Shown here: piece after piece, positions 44,503-52,206 of the stretch
How the letters are laid out: every line of letters begins with the position of its first letter
Numbering within the stretch: position 1 is the first letter of the stretch
DNA from: JALYNX01 sp963780755
GTDB lineage: Bacteria; Actinomycetota; Acidimicrobiia; Spongiisociales; ZC4RG35
DNA: 64,000 nt
Assembly: GCA_963780755.1 (NCBI GenBank)
Contig: CAWACX010000001.1
Location: forward strand, 1 to 64,000
Direction: 5' to 3'
Notes under the pieces: generated by a model
Told to the model about the DNA's origin: nothing
The model's database searches: none
Seen by the model: the letters and a program-made list of their open reading frames with translations, nothing else
Program-made: the position numbers and the translations under genes

Positions 44503-44532
44503 ACTCACCCCCGGGCCATCCCGGGGGTGAGT
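44503..44532 (+). terminator. Perfect 13-bp hairpin
   Basis: ACTCACCCCCGGG (44503-44515) pairs with CCCGGGGGTGAGT (44520-44532) around a four-base loop CCAT. There is no T-tract, as is common in high-GC actinobacteria. It separates the QDGYL-repeat gene from the HNH gene. Confidence 0.7.
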
Positions 44533-44565
44533 CGCGCCCTGCCAGGGCTCCGTGAGGCGGGCGCA

Positions 44566-44571
44566 TACGCT
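44566..44571 (+). promoter_or_regulatory. Leaderless -10 element TACGCT
   Basis: TACGCT ends six bases before the ATG at 44578. Confidence 0.5.
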
Positions 44572-44577
44572 GGAGTG

Positions 44578-45292
44578 ATGGCGGTCAACCGAAGTCGCAA
44601 GGCTCGCAGCGCACGCAAACGCAAACGTCGGATGGATCGCGTCGAACACGACCTCAGTGACGAGCAGTGGACCGCGCTCAAGGACAGCCTGGGGCGGCTG
44701 CGCCTATTGCGGCGCCATCGATAAGCCGCTGCAGCGCGATTGCGTGCTCGCGATCTCTCGTGGTGGCCGTTACACCCTCGACAACATCGCCCCGGCCTGC
44801 GGCTCCTGCAACGCCAGCAAGGGCAACGAGGAAGTGACCGGCTGGCTGCGGCGACGACGATTCGACGAGGCCGCCTTCTTGTTGCGCCATCTCGAGATCA
44901 AGACCGAGCTTGGAATGCAGTTCCCGGACAACGCCGAGGTCACCCAGCCCACGACTCTCTGCCTAGCCGGTTGGCGCTCCGAGTTCGGTCAGACTCAGCC
45001 GCAGCAGGTGCTCCGGGTCGTCGTCGTCGAATTGGACGTCCCCGACGAGCTCGAAGCCATAGTGCAGGTAGAACGGCAGTGGTCCGCCTTCACCCTTCCC
45101 GCAGCTGGTCCAGAGGACGTCTGCGTTGGGCCGGGTTCGCAGATACCTGACCACGGCATCAATGGCCGCCGCGCCGTAGCCCCGACCCTGGAATGCCTCG
45201 TCGATCAGGAGCCGCCAGAGGTAGTAGGGCCCGACCAGGTCGTCGCCGAGGTCCTCGATGTTGTCACTGATCATCACGAAGCCGACCAATGA
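44578..45292 (+). CDS. HNH endonuclease-like protein (frameshift near 44689)
   Basis: The homologous part is about 120 residues. A basic N-terminus (AVNRSRKARSARKRKRRMDR) leads to EHDLSDEQWTALKDS; the next frame continues WGGCAYCGAIDKPLQRDCV, LAISRGGRYTLDNIAPACGS and CNASKGNEEVTGWLRRRRFD. The two C-x2-C pairs would bind a structural zinc; the first HNH histidine is cysteine here (RDCV), as in some related sequences, so activity is uncertain. One extra base near 44689 breaks the frame just before the first cysteine pair. After about 44940 the open frame runs antisense through the acetyltransferase gene and is probably not genuine coding. Start set by TACGCT six bases upstream. Confidence 0.75.
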
Positions 45293-45472
45293 ATCGTCAG
45301 CATGCACCGACCACATGCGTGGCATCGCACGGGGTTCCGCCGCGGCGTCTTCGAAGTGGCCCTCCATCGATCCCAGGAAGCGCTCCTGACCCGGTGCCCG
45401 GCGCAGGGCCAGGACGGCGGTACGATCGGCATCGGTGAGGATGTCGCGGAGCTCGACGGAGGACACGTTCAA
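44963..45472 (-). CDS. GNAT-family N-acetyltransferase
   Basis: A 169-residue acetyl-CoA-dependent acetyltransferase. The GNAT core is seen as VGFVMISDNIEDLGDDLVG, YYLWRLLIDEAFQGRGYGAA (with the acetyl-CoA pyrophosphate loop Q-G-R-G-Y-G-A) and LPFYLHYGFELVGDV. It is similar to spermidine/other small-amine acetyltransferases in layout, but the acceptor is not known. Start: TTG at 45472 lies six bases after TAGGTT on the minus strand, a leaderless arrangement; GTG at 45466 is the alternative. It overlaps the open end of the HNH frame. Confidence 0.85.
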   Translation of the reverse strand: MNVSSVELRDILTDADRTAVLALRRAPGQERFLGSMEGHFEDAAAEPRAMPRMWSVHADDSLVGFVMISDNIEDLGDDLVGPYYLWRLLIDEAFQGRGYGAAAIDAVVRYLRTRPNADVLWTSCGKGEGGPLPFYLHYGFELVGDVQFDDDDPEHLLRLSLTELGAPTG

Positions 45473-45478
45473 TAGCCG

Positions 45479-45484
45479 AACCTA
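45479..45484 (-). promoter_or_regulatory. Leaderless -10 element TAGGTT
   Basis: On the minus strand TAGGTT ends six bases before the TTG start at 45472. Confidence 0.5.
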
Positions 45485-45514
45485 GCCATCGACCGACTTC
45501 TCCGATCGACTGTT

Positions 45515-46885
45515 TCACCCGAGCGGTGTGACCCGGGCGGGCCCAGTGGAGAGGGCGGGCCCGCCCGGGGTCAGGTCATCTCTTCGTCGAAGAAGCGCCT
45601 GATCGAGCAAATCGGCAACGTCCTCGCCGAGCTCCGCCCCCTGGACGTCCGGAGTCCGGAAGTGGATTCCCAGCCAGATCCGGGCATTGATTGTGTCCTT
45701 GGTCACGTCGGTGAACCGCTTGTAGGTCCGGGTCACGTCCGGGGAGCCCGGTGTGATCTTGACCAGGCTGAACTGCACCTTCTTCTTGCCGAAGAAGTCC
45801 TGCGCGGTCTCCATGAATGCACCGGTGACGCAGTTGTACCCGGATGGGTGGTCCGGATAGGGAGGCGACGGAACCAGTGAGTTCCAATTCGGGTCGCCAA
45901 CGGTCCGGTGGTTGGTGTCGTTATCGCCGTTCTGGATCGCGGTGACCGGTCGCCAGAAGCTCCAGTAAGCCTTGTCGTCCCAACAGCCGATGAGCGCGTC
46001 GGCGCCCGCCAGGTTCAACTTGGCGAATAGCCGGGCCTGATCGACCAGCTTCATCTTCCGATCGACGGCGAAGGTCCGGAACGCCCTGTTGTACATCTCC
46101 ACCGGGTTGGCGGTGAAGAACATGGCTGTGGCGGTCTGCTCGGGACTGCGAAGCGTTGGGGTGCCGGTGATTGGGATGCCGTTGCCGCCGTAGTCCTTGA
46201 CTTCCTGGTATTCCTTGGCATAAGCCCGGGAGTCGAGGTCGAGCGGGCCGTCGGTCCGGAACTGTGAGTTCTTCTTCATCAGGAACGGCTCCACTATGGC
46301 CACCCACGCATTGGGGTCGTTGCCACTACCGGTGGGCACCCATTCACCCGCTTCGTCACCAACCACGAACGAAAACGCCGTATACCGGCCGTCTCCGGTC
46401 CGCTCCAGGAGCATGGCCGCCGCCGCTGCCGCACCGGCATTGATGCCGGCGGTCTTGGCCGCGCTGTCCGGGATTGCTGCCATGGCGTCGGTATACAGGG
46501 TGTTGAGGCGGGCGATCACCGGCCCCGGTAGGGCCGGCACGGGTGCGATCCCCAGCCCGACCAACACGTGGTGGGCCGCGGTCGCCACCGCTGCAGGCTT
46601 GGAAGCTCTGCGCGATGCCCGGGGCAGGTCGTCCAGGTAGGGCTCATAGCCTCGATCGATCATGTTCACCGCGTCGAATACGGCGGTCTGCACCATCGCC
46701 ATGTGCAGGATCGAGACCGGGGGTGGCTGTCCAGCTCCGGGAATCAGCGCCTCGGCTGCATGACGATTCCAATCCAGGACAGTCGTGTCCTGCGCGCCGC
46801 CCGACTTGGACGTGGCACCGGAGGTTCCGGTTGCGGCGAGTAACAGAATCAGGCTCAGCCCAATGACTAGAAGGCGTCGAGCCAT
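45515..46885 (-). CDS. Secreted vanadium haloperoxidase/PAP2-like protein
   Basis: A 456-residue exported protein with a signal peptide (LLVIGLSLILLLAATGTSG). The mature part is mostly helical and carries the phosphate/vanadate-binding signature of this superfamily: KAYWSFWRPVTAI, then PPYPDHPSGYNCVTGAF with the Ser-Gly-His-like patch, and RIWLGIHFRTPDVQGAELG with the catalytic Arg and His. Members oxidise halides or act as acid phosphatases; which applies is not decidable. AGGAG six bases before the ATG supports the start. GC-rich inverted repeats within the last 45 bases of the gene may act as a terminator. Confidence 0.85.
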   Translation of the reverse strand: MARRLLVIGLSLILLLAATGTSGATSKSGGAQDTTVLDWNRHAAEALIPGAGQPPPVSILHMAMVQTAVFDAVNMIDRGYEPYLDDLPRASRRASKPAAVATAAHHVLVGLGIAPVPALPGPVIARLNTLYTDAMAAIPDSAAKTAGINAGAAAAAAMLLERTGDGRYTAFSFVVGDEAGEWVPTGSGNDPNAWVAIVEPFLMKKNSQFRTDGPLDLDSRAYAKEYQEVKDYGGNGIPITGTPTLRSPEQTATAMFFTANPVEMYNRAFRTFAVDRKMKLVDQARLFAKLNLAGADALIGCWDDKAYWSFWRPVTAIQNGDNDTNHRTVGDPNWNSLVPSPPYPDHPSGYNCVTGAFMETAQDFFGKKKVQFSLVKITPGSPDVTRTYKRFTDVTKDTINARIWLGIHFRTPDVQGAELGEDVADLLDQALLRRRDDLTPGGPALSTGPARVTPLG

Positions 46886-47039
46886 GGTGGTCTCCTTTGG
46901 TCGGGCCGCACCCGGACCGGCCCCGGACCGATCCTTTGGGTCATGCGGCTCCTCCTCCGCGGGCGTTTCGCCCGCTCCTTACCTATAAATGTCCTGTCGA
47001 CCCATTTCGTTCGACAGGTTTCTTGGTTTTTTTCTTCTT
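46886..47039. other. Intergenic region between minus-strand genes
   Basis: Holds the ribosome-binding site and probably the promoter of the haloperoxidase gene. It includes a pyrimidine-rich run near 47017-47040. No gene is supported. Confidence 0.3.
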
Positions 47040-48212
47040 CTACTCAGCCCGAACCCGATTCGCGATCGCCTTTCGGAACACGGGCAGGCTGCTTTCGATC
47101 ATCTCCGCGGTGCCGGTGAGTGAGATGCGGAAGAATCCCGGCGCCCCACAGGTGGTCCCCGGCAGGACGAGGACACCCTCGTTCGCCAGGCTCTCGGCGA
47201 AGGCGGAATCATCGGGATCGGGGGAGCGGGCCCAGAGGTAGAACGTCCCCTCCGGCCGCCACAGCTCGTAGCCGGCTTCCCCGAGCTCGGCGACGAGGAG
47301 ATCCCGCTTCCGCTCCAATTCGACCAGGTCTATGGAAAGCGTCTCCAGCTTCTCCAATGAGTACTGCATGAGCGCGCTGGGGAACATCCATCCGCCCGCG
47401 ATCTGAGCCGAGAACACCTCCGAGCGCAATGAATGCCGATCCGGCATGTCCGGGGTCCACGCCAGCCACCCGATCCGCTGTCCCGGCGTCAGCAGCACCT
47501 TGCCGTAGCTGTACGAGATCAGGGTGGGCGGGTAGAACTGCGCAGGGCTGGTGAACTCGGCGTCACTGAACACCAGCCGGGCATACGGCTCATCGGAGAG
47601 GATGTGGATCGGGGCTCCAAACCGGTCCGAGGCTTCGGTCAGGACTTCGGCCAGACCCTGGAGGGTGGAAGGGGGATAGATCCGCCCGGTCGGGTTATGC
47701 GGGGTATTGACGATCACCAGCCGGGTTTTCTCGGTGATCGCCCCGGCGAGCCGATCGAGATCGAGGTCGTGGTCGTCGCCGATCGGCACGCTGACCGGGA
47801 TCGCCCCCGTGGACAGGATCATCGACCGGTAGAAGAACCATGACGGATCCGAGTACACCACTTCGTCGCCAACGTCGACCAGCGTGTCGAGAGCGACCGC
47901 GATGGCGCCGAAAGCCCCCGGGGTCATCGCGATGTCCTCGGGATCGAACTCCTGACCCCGCCACTCGGTCAGCGCCCTGGCGACGATCTGCCGCGACTCC
48001 TCCTCGGAGAACTTGTAGGCGTAATGGTCCTTGTCACGTGGGGCTGTTGCCGCAGCCAGCGCCTGAGGGAACCCATCGACCACCATCTCCTGGGGGTTGC
48101 CGAAGGCGAAGTTGGCGACACCCGGCCGATGCCGGTGCTTGTCCCAAATCTCGAGGAAAGCAAACAGCGTCTCGTTGGCTGCCGTGATCTCTTGGATCCG
48201 CTTGGTCGCCAT
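47040..48212 (-). CDS. PLP-dependent aminotransferase, class I/II
   Basis: A 390-residue fold-type I enzyme. It shows FAFGNPQEMVVDGFPQAL at the N-terminus, TPGAFGAIAVALDTLVDVGD (cofactor phosphate region), NTPHNPTGRIYP with the aspartate-aminotransferase-like Asn, LSDEPYARLVF and the Schiff-base lysine in SYSYGKVLLTPGQRIGW. The arginine for the substrate carboxylate is in FFRISLTG. The amino acid substrate is not apparent. The ATG start lacks a strong ribosome-binding site; TAGGGT lies 11 bases upstream. It is divergent from the SDR gene, 82 bases between starts. Confidence 0.9.
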   Translation of the reverse strand: MATKRIQEITAANETLFAFLEIWDKHRHRPGVANFAFGNPQEMVVDGFPQALAAATAPRDKDHYAYKFSEEESRQIVARALTEWRGQEFDPEDIAMTPGAFGAIAVALDTLVDVGDEVVYSDPSWFFYRSMILSTGAIPVSVPIGDDHDLDLDRLAGAITEKTRLVIVNTPHNPTGRIYPPSTLQGLAEVLTEASDRFGAPIHILSDEPYARLVFSDAEFTSPAQFYPPTLISYSYGKVLLTPGQRIGWLAWTPDMPDRHSLRSEVFSAQIAGGWMFPSALMQYSLEKLETLSIDLVELERKRDLLVAELGEAGYELWRPEGTFYLWARSPDPDDSAFAESLANEGVLVLPGTTCGAPGFFRISLTGTAEMIESSLPVFRKAIANRVRAE

Positions 48213-48294
48213 GCCGGCCGACGACCCTAGCCATCTGCGGTTGGAGGCTGAGCTTGGCGTACATTCGGCACCCTCTCAATTCCTTGGAGGGTTC

Positions 48295-49098
48295 GTGGAC
48301 CTCGCAGACAAAGTCGTAGTGGTGACCGGTGGCGGCAACGGGATCGGCCGTCAGGTGGTCCTTGAGCTATTGCGCCGGGGCGCCCGCGTCGCCGCCGTCG
48401 ACATCCGTGAGGAGAGCCTGAGCGAGACCGCGGACCTGGCCGGGGCCGGTGATCGCCTCGCCACTTTCGCCATAGACATCACCGACCGCTCCACCACCTC
48501 AGCACTCCCCGACAAGGTGATCGCTGCCCACGGTGCGGTCGACGGGCTGATCAACGTCGCCGGGATCATCCAGCCCTTCGTCAAGCTCAACGAGCTCGAC
48601 TACGAGATCATCGAACGGGTGATCAACGTCAACCTCTACGGGACGATCCACATGGTGAAGGCATTCCTGCCCTATCTCCTGGAGCGGCCGGTGGCGCATG
48701 TTGCCTGCGTCTCCAGCATGGGCGGATTCCTGCCCGTTCCCGGGCAGACCATCTACGGGGCGAGCAAGGCAGCGGTCAAGCTGATGACCGAAGGGCTCTA
48801 CGCCGAGCTCCTCGATACCAACGTCGGGGTGTCGGTGATCATGCCCGGGGCGGTGGGCACCGAGATCACTGCCAACTCCGGCGTCGAGGTGCCCAACATG
48901 GACGCCATCGATCAGAGCAAGATCAAGACCACCTCGCCCGAGGACGCGGCGAAGATCATCCTCGACGGGATCGAGTCCGACGACCTCCATATCTATGTGG
49001 GCCGGGACGCGAAGTCGATGAGCCTGATGACCCGAGTTGCGCCGAAGCGGGCGACCCATCTCATCTATCGGCAGATGAAAGATCTGCTCGGCTCCTAG
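48295..49098 (+). CDS. Short-chain dehydrogenase/reductase
   Basis: A 267-residue NAD(P)-dependent SDR. The cofactor motif is VVVVTGGGNGIGRQVVLELL, the NAG motif is INVAGIIQPF, and the active site is CVSSMGGFLPVPGQTIYGASKAAV (Ser, Tyr and Lys). After the Rossmann strand, VAAVDIREESL has an aspartate, which favours NAD over NADP. The GTG start has TTGGAGGG four bases upstream. A TACATT hexamer upstream at about 48260 is a plausible -10 element. Substrate unknown. Confidence 0.9.
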   Translation: MDLADKVVVVTGGGNGIGRQVVLELLRRGARVAAVDIREESLSETADLAGAGDRLATFAIDITDRSTTSALPDKVIAAHGAVDGLINVAGIIQPFVKLNELDYEIIERVINVNLYGTIHMVKAFLPYLLERPVAHVACVSSMGGFLPVPGQTIYGASKAAVKLMTEGLYAELLDTNVGVSVIMPGAVGTEITANSGVEVPNMDAIDQSKIKTTSPEDAAKIILDGIESDDLHIYVGRDAKSMSLMTRVAPKRATHLIYRQMKDLLGS

Positions 49099-49109
49099 TC
49101 CGGACGGCC

Positions 49110-49709
49110 CTACGTGTCGGGCTCGGAGGACGTCGGGATCAGGTCGAGGAGCCGCGTGTTGAGCTCGTAGAACACCTCGGACGGCATGGATCCTCGCTCG
49201 TGTTCGCCGTTGATCTCCTTGAGCAGGCCCAGCCATCGGGCAAACGCCTCGGCAGGCGATATCGAGTCCGAGGTCAGGGAGATGGCGACCTCATCGACGC
49301 GACCTCTCACCTCGTCGAACGGATCGAAGGTTGTCTCGACGACCTGGGAAGCCGCATGCTTTCCGGTTCCGTCTTCGTCTTCGTCGGGGCTCGCGGCCTC
49401 CGTCGGGACCTCGGCCGGCGGTTTGCGGTTCGACTTGGGCGCAACCGGCCGGCTCGGGGGTCGGGAGGGAAGGTTCAGCTCTTTGGCGAATTTCGGCGCA
49501 TCGGTGACACTGAGGACCACTTGTTCGTCGTCGACAGTGATGTGAAATCCGTCCGGGCGGGCATCGACTTCGAGACCCTCCAAGGGCCAGTCGGCCACCG
49601 TCTCCTCCCCGGCGGTCAACCTCATTCGCTCCTGGGATACATCGATCTCGACGGCCAACGGCAGTTTGGCCTGGCCTGGCAGCCGGAGCCTTCCATCGAA
49701 AGAAGACAT
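49110..49709 (-). CDS. Uncharacterised two-domain protein, paralogue B
   Basis: A 199-residue soluble protein. The N-terminal beta-rich unit (RLRLPGQAKLPLAVEIDVSQ, DWPLEGLEVDARPDGFHITV, VVLSVTDAPKFAKEL) and C-terminal helical unit (SISPAEAFARWLGLLKEING, EVFYELNTRLLDLI) match paralogue A at 26970-27503. Between them lies a charged, proline-rich linker (about residues 80-130) longer than in A. GGGAG precedes the ATG. It is convergent to the SDR gene with 11 bases between. No known family was recognised; the linker suggests a flexible two-module architecture. Confidence 0.65.
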   Translation of the reverse strand: MSSFDGRLRLPGQAKLPLAVEIDVSQERMRLTAGEETVADWPLEGLEVDARPDGFHITVDDEQVVLSVTDAPKFAKELNLPSRPPSRPVAPKSNRKPPAEVPTEAASPDEDEDGTGKHAASQVVETTFDPFDEVRGRVDEVAISLTSDSISPAEAFARWLGLLKEINGEHERGSMPSEVFYELNTRLLDLIPTSSEPDT

Positions 49710-49799
49710 CGCTCTCCCGTCACCCAGCCGCGCCCGCGCCGTCAGGCTAGTAACACTTCGAGGCTCGGCGCCAGGGTGTTGTTCCGGGCCCCCCCGGCC

Positions 49800-51137
49800 T
49801 CAGCTCCTCCGATCACCCACCCGATACAGCCGCCAGCGGTCCGGAATCCCTTTCAGTTCGTGCTCCCCGGCTTCCTCGAATCGAAGGTCGCCGCCTGCAG
49901 TCAGGTCCTTGACCGTTTGTGAGACCAGGATCTCCGACGGTCCCGCAAGCGCCATGACCCGGGCTCCGATCGACACCGCGAGGCCGGCACATTTCCCGTC
50001 GGCGATCTCGCACTCGCCGGTGTGGATGCCGGCCCGGACCTCGATGCCGAGCGGGGCCAGGTCGGTCACGACATCCCTGGCGCACTGGATGGCTCGTGCC
50101 GGGCCGTCGAAAACGGCATAGAAGCCGTCACCGGCGGTGTCCTGTTCCCGCCCGCCATTGCGGGCAAGATGCCGGCGAACAATCCCATGGTGGGTCTCCA
50201 GCATCTTCTTCCATTCCCGGTCGCCGAGCGTGGCCTGGAGTCGGGTGGAGTCGACGATGTCGGTGAAGAGAACGGTGGCCAGGATTCGATCCGTCGTCGC
50301 TGCCGGTCGTCGACCAGTGACGAACTCCTCGACCTCATCGGCCAGAGCGTCGCTGTCGCCGGCGAAGGGGAGATGATCGATACCCGGGAGCTCGACATAG
50401 CGGGCGTCGGCGATTTGCTCGGCGACATATCGTCCCTGTTCTGCGGGCACCACCAGGTCGCCGGTCCTCTGCACCACCAGTGTCGGGACGTGAATGCTCG
50501 ACAGCACTTCGCGGATGTCGAGATCCCTCATGATTTGGGCCAACTCCCGGAAAGCTGCTGGGCTGGCCACCAACCGCTCGAAGCGCGCCCACCATTTGAC
50601 GAAGGCAGGGTCCATCGCAAGTGTCGGGGCCTGGACCGACAGATGCTTGCCGGTTCCCATCTCGTCGACGAAGCGGTTGAAGAAGTAAGCCTCCTCCTCG
50701 GTGGTCATCCCAGACGGGTAGCCCTCCGACGCCACCCGTTTCACGGTAGGCGCATAGAGGAGCAGGGCTTGGGTGCGCTGGGGATGGGTCGCGGCGAAGA
50801 GCATCGACATGGTCGCCGCTCTGGCCACCCCAAACACCACACCGCTCTCCACCCCCACGGCATCCATCACCGCACCCAGGTCGTCGCGTTGACGCTCCAG
50901 GATCGGGGCGTCGCTGCCCCGGTCGGAGAGGCCGACACCACGCATGTCGAACAGGGTGAGCCGGGAGAAGGACGCCAAACGCTGCAGGAAGTGCGCCCAT
51001 CGGGGCTGTTCCCACATCACGTCGAGGTTGGAGAACAGCCCGGAGCAGAAGACCATGTCTGGCCCGTCGCCAACCGTTTGGTAAGCGATATGAACGCCGT
51101 CGCTCATGGCGTAGAGGGTGTCGGGGGTGTCGGTCAC
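49800..51137 (-). CDS. Alpha/beta-hydrolase fused to class III nucleotidyl cyclase
   Basis: A 445-residue protein with the same two-domain layout as the 20614 gene. The hydrolase part begins DTLYAMSDGVHIAYQTVGDG and has GVARAATM in place of the usual G-x-S-x-G elbow, so the nucleophile serine is lost; the late histidine is in LPGIDHLPFAGDSD. The cyclase part has VLFTDIVDSTRLQATLGD, the second metal Asp in TAGDGFYAVF and GLAVSIGARVMALAG, with the transition-state Asn replaced by Ser. GTG at 51137 fits the paralogue start; ATG at 51161 is possible. The hydrolase domain may be a non-catalytic sensor. Confidence 0.82.
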   Translation of the reverse strand: MTDTPDTLYAMSDGVHIAYQTVGDGPDMVFCSGLFSNLDVMWEQPRWAHFLQRLASFSRLTLFDMRGVGLSDRGSDAPILERQRDDLGAVMDAVGVESGVVFGVARAATMSMLFAATHPQRTQALLLYAPTVKRVASEGYPSGMTTEEEAYFFNRFVDEMGTGKHLSVQAPTLAMDPAFVKWWARFERLVASPAAFRELAQIMRDLDIREVLSSIHVPTLVVQRTGDLVVPAEQGRYVAEQIADARYVELPGIDHLPFAGDSDALADEVEEFVTGRRPAATTDRILATVLFTDIVDSTRLQATLGDREWKKMLETHHGIVRRHLARNGGREQDTAGDGFYAVFDGPARAIQCARDVVTDLAPLGIEVRAGIHTGECEIADGKCAGLAVSIGARVMALAGPSEILVSQTVKDLTAGGDLRFEEAGEHELKGIPDRWRLYRVGDRRS

Positions 51138-51186
51138 GCGAGGATCACAAGGTAACGCCATGGCCACCGGTGATGCCTGCCCCGAC

Positions 51187-52110
51187 TCAGGCGGAGAAGA
51201 AGTCGAGTAGCTCCCGGTTGACCAGCCCGGGCTGTGCCAGAGCTGTGATGTGGTGGGCATCGGGGATGAGTGCGATCCTTGCTCCGGGCATCAGTTCCGT
51301 CGCCGACCCGATGGCCGATTCGAGGTCGCCATAGATGACCTCTTTCTCACCGAGGACCAGCAATACGGGCGCCGTGATCTCCGCCAGCTCGCCCTTCTCG
51401 TATACCCGGGGTAAGACCCGGTTCAGCAACTTGCCGTTGGTCATGTTGGCGAAGAACAGCGGTTCCCAAAGAGGATCCGGGGCGAGTCCGTTGTGCATCC
51501 AGTCGATCGTCGACCGCATGGTTCTGGCAACCCCCGGCAGCCAGGGGGCCATCAAGTAGAGCCCTTTGGGAAAGAACATGTGGAGCATGAACGGCCTCAT
51601 CGAATGGATGGTCGACGCCGGTCCTATCAGGACCAGTTTCCGCACCCGGTCCGGGAGCTTCATCGCGTAATAGGCCGCAGTGAAGCCGCCATAGGAGTTC
51701 CCAACGAGGTAACAACCATCGATTCCAAGGCCATCGAGCAGCTCGGTGAACCACTGCAGGAAGTCGTCCATCGAGGAGACCGGACGGGTGGGTTGACTCC
51801 TGTTTGCCTCGCCGATGACATCCACGCAATAGGTGCGGTGAGTCGAGCTCAGTTCCTCGACGTTGCGATACCACGACGTGGCGGTGGCGAACAGTGCGTG
51901 GAGGAGCACCACGGGTGGGCCTTCGGCAGGACCACCGGCGATCACATGGGTGTCGCCGAAACTGGTGCCCACGGTCACGTCGTCGTAATGAATGGGCCAC
52001 GATCTCAGCACGGCGTCATAAGCGCGAGTGGCATCGAGCTCACCCCCGTGGGTGGTGAACACCGGGATCGCAACGGAGCCCTGTGGCGAAGATTCGGTCT
52101 TGGCGGTCAT
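51187..52110 (-). CDS. Alpha/beta-fold hydrolase
   Basis: A 307-residue hydrolase. The oxyanion region is PVVLLHALFATATSWYRNVE, the nucleophile elbow is YLVGNSYGGFTAAYYAMKLP with Ser in G-N-S-Y-G, and the acid and base are in LVLGEKEVIYGDLE and LIPDAHHITALAQPG. The variable cap contains membrane-like segments (MLHMFFPKGLYLMAPWLPGV). It lies directly upstream of the hydrolase-cyclase gene on the same strand (about 50 bases), so they may be co-transcribed. Substrate unknown. Confidence 0.85.
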   Translation of the reverse strand: MTAKTESSPQGSVAIPVFTTHGGELDATRAYDAVLRSWPIHYDDVTVGTSFGDTHVIAGGPAEGPPVVLLHALFATATSWYRNVEELSSTHRTYCVDVIGEANRSQPTRPVSSMDDFLQWFTELLDGLGIDGCYLVGNSYGGFTAAYYAMKLPDRVRKLVLIGPASTIHSMRPFMLHMFFPKGLYLMAPWLPGVARTMRSTIDWMHNGLAPDPLWEPLFFANMTNGKLLNRVLPRVYEKGELAEITAPVLLVLGEKEVIYGDLESAIGSATELMPGARIALIPDAHHITALAQPGLVNRELLDFFSA

Positions 52111-52206
52111 GACTACATCGCACCGGGGTACGCACAGAAAGGCCAGAGTCCAAGGTCACATTCCACCTCACGCGAGACTGAACAGCACGTGGGCACGAAT
52201 ACCGAG

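Noticed and set aside
45529..45573. Very strong GC-rich inverted repeat as a mobile element end
   Set aside because: It lies in the last codons of the haloperoxidase-like gene, has no partner copy in the window and is better read as a 3' hairpin.
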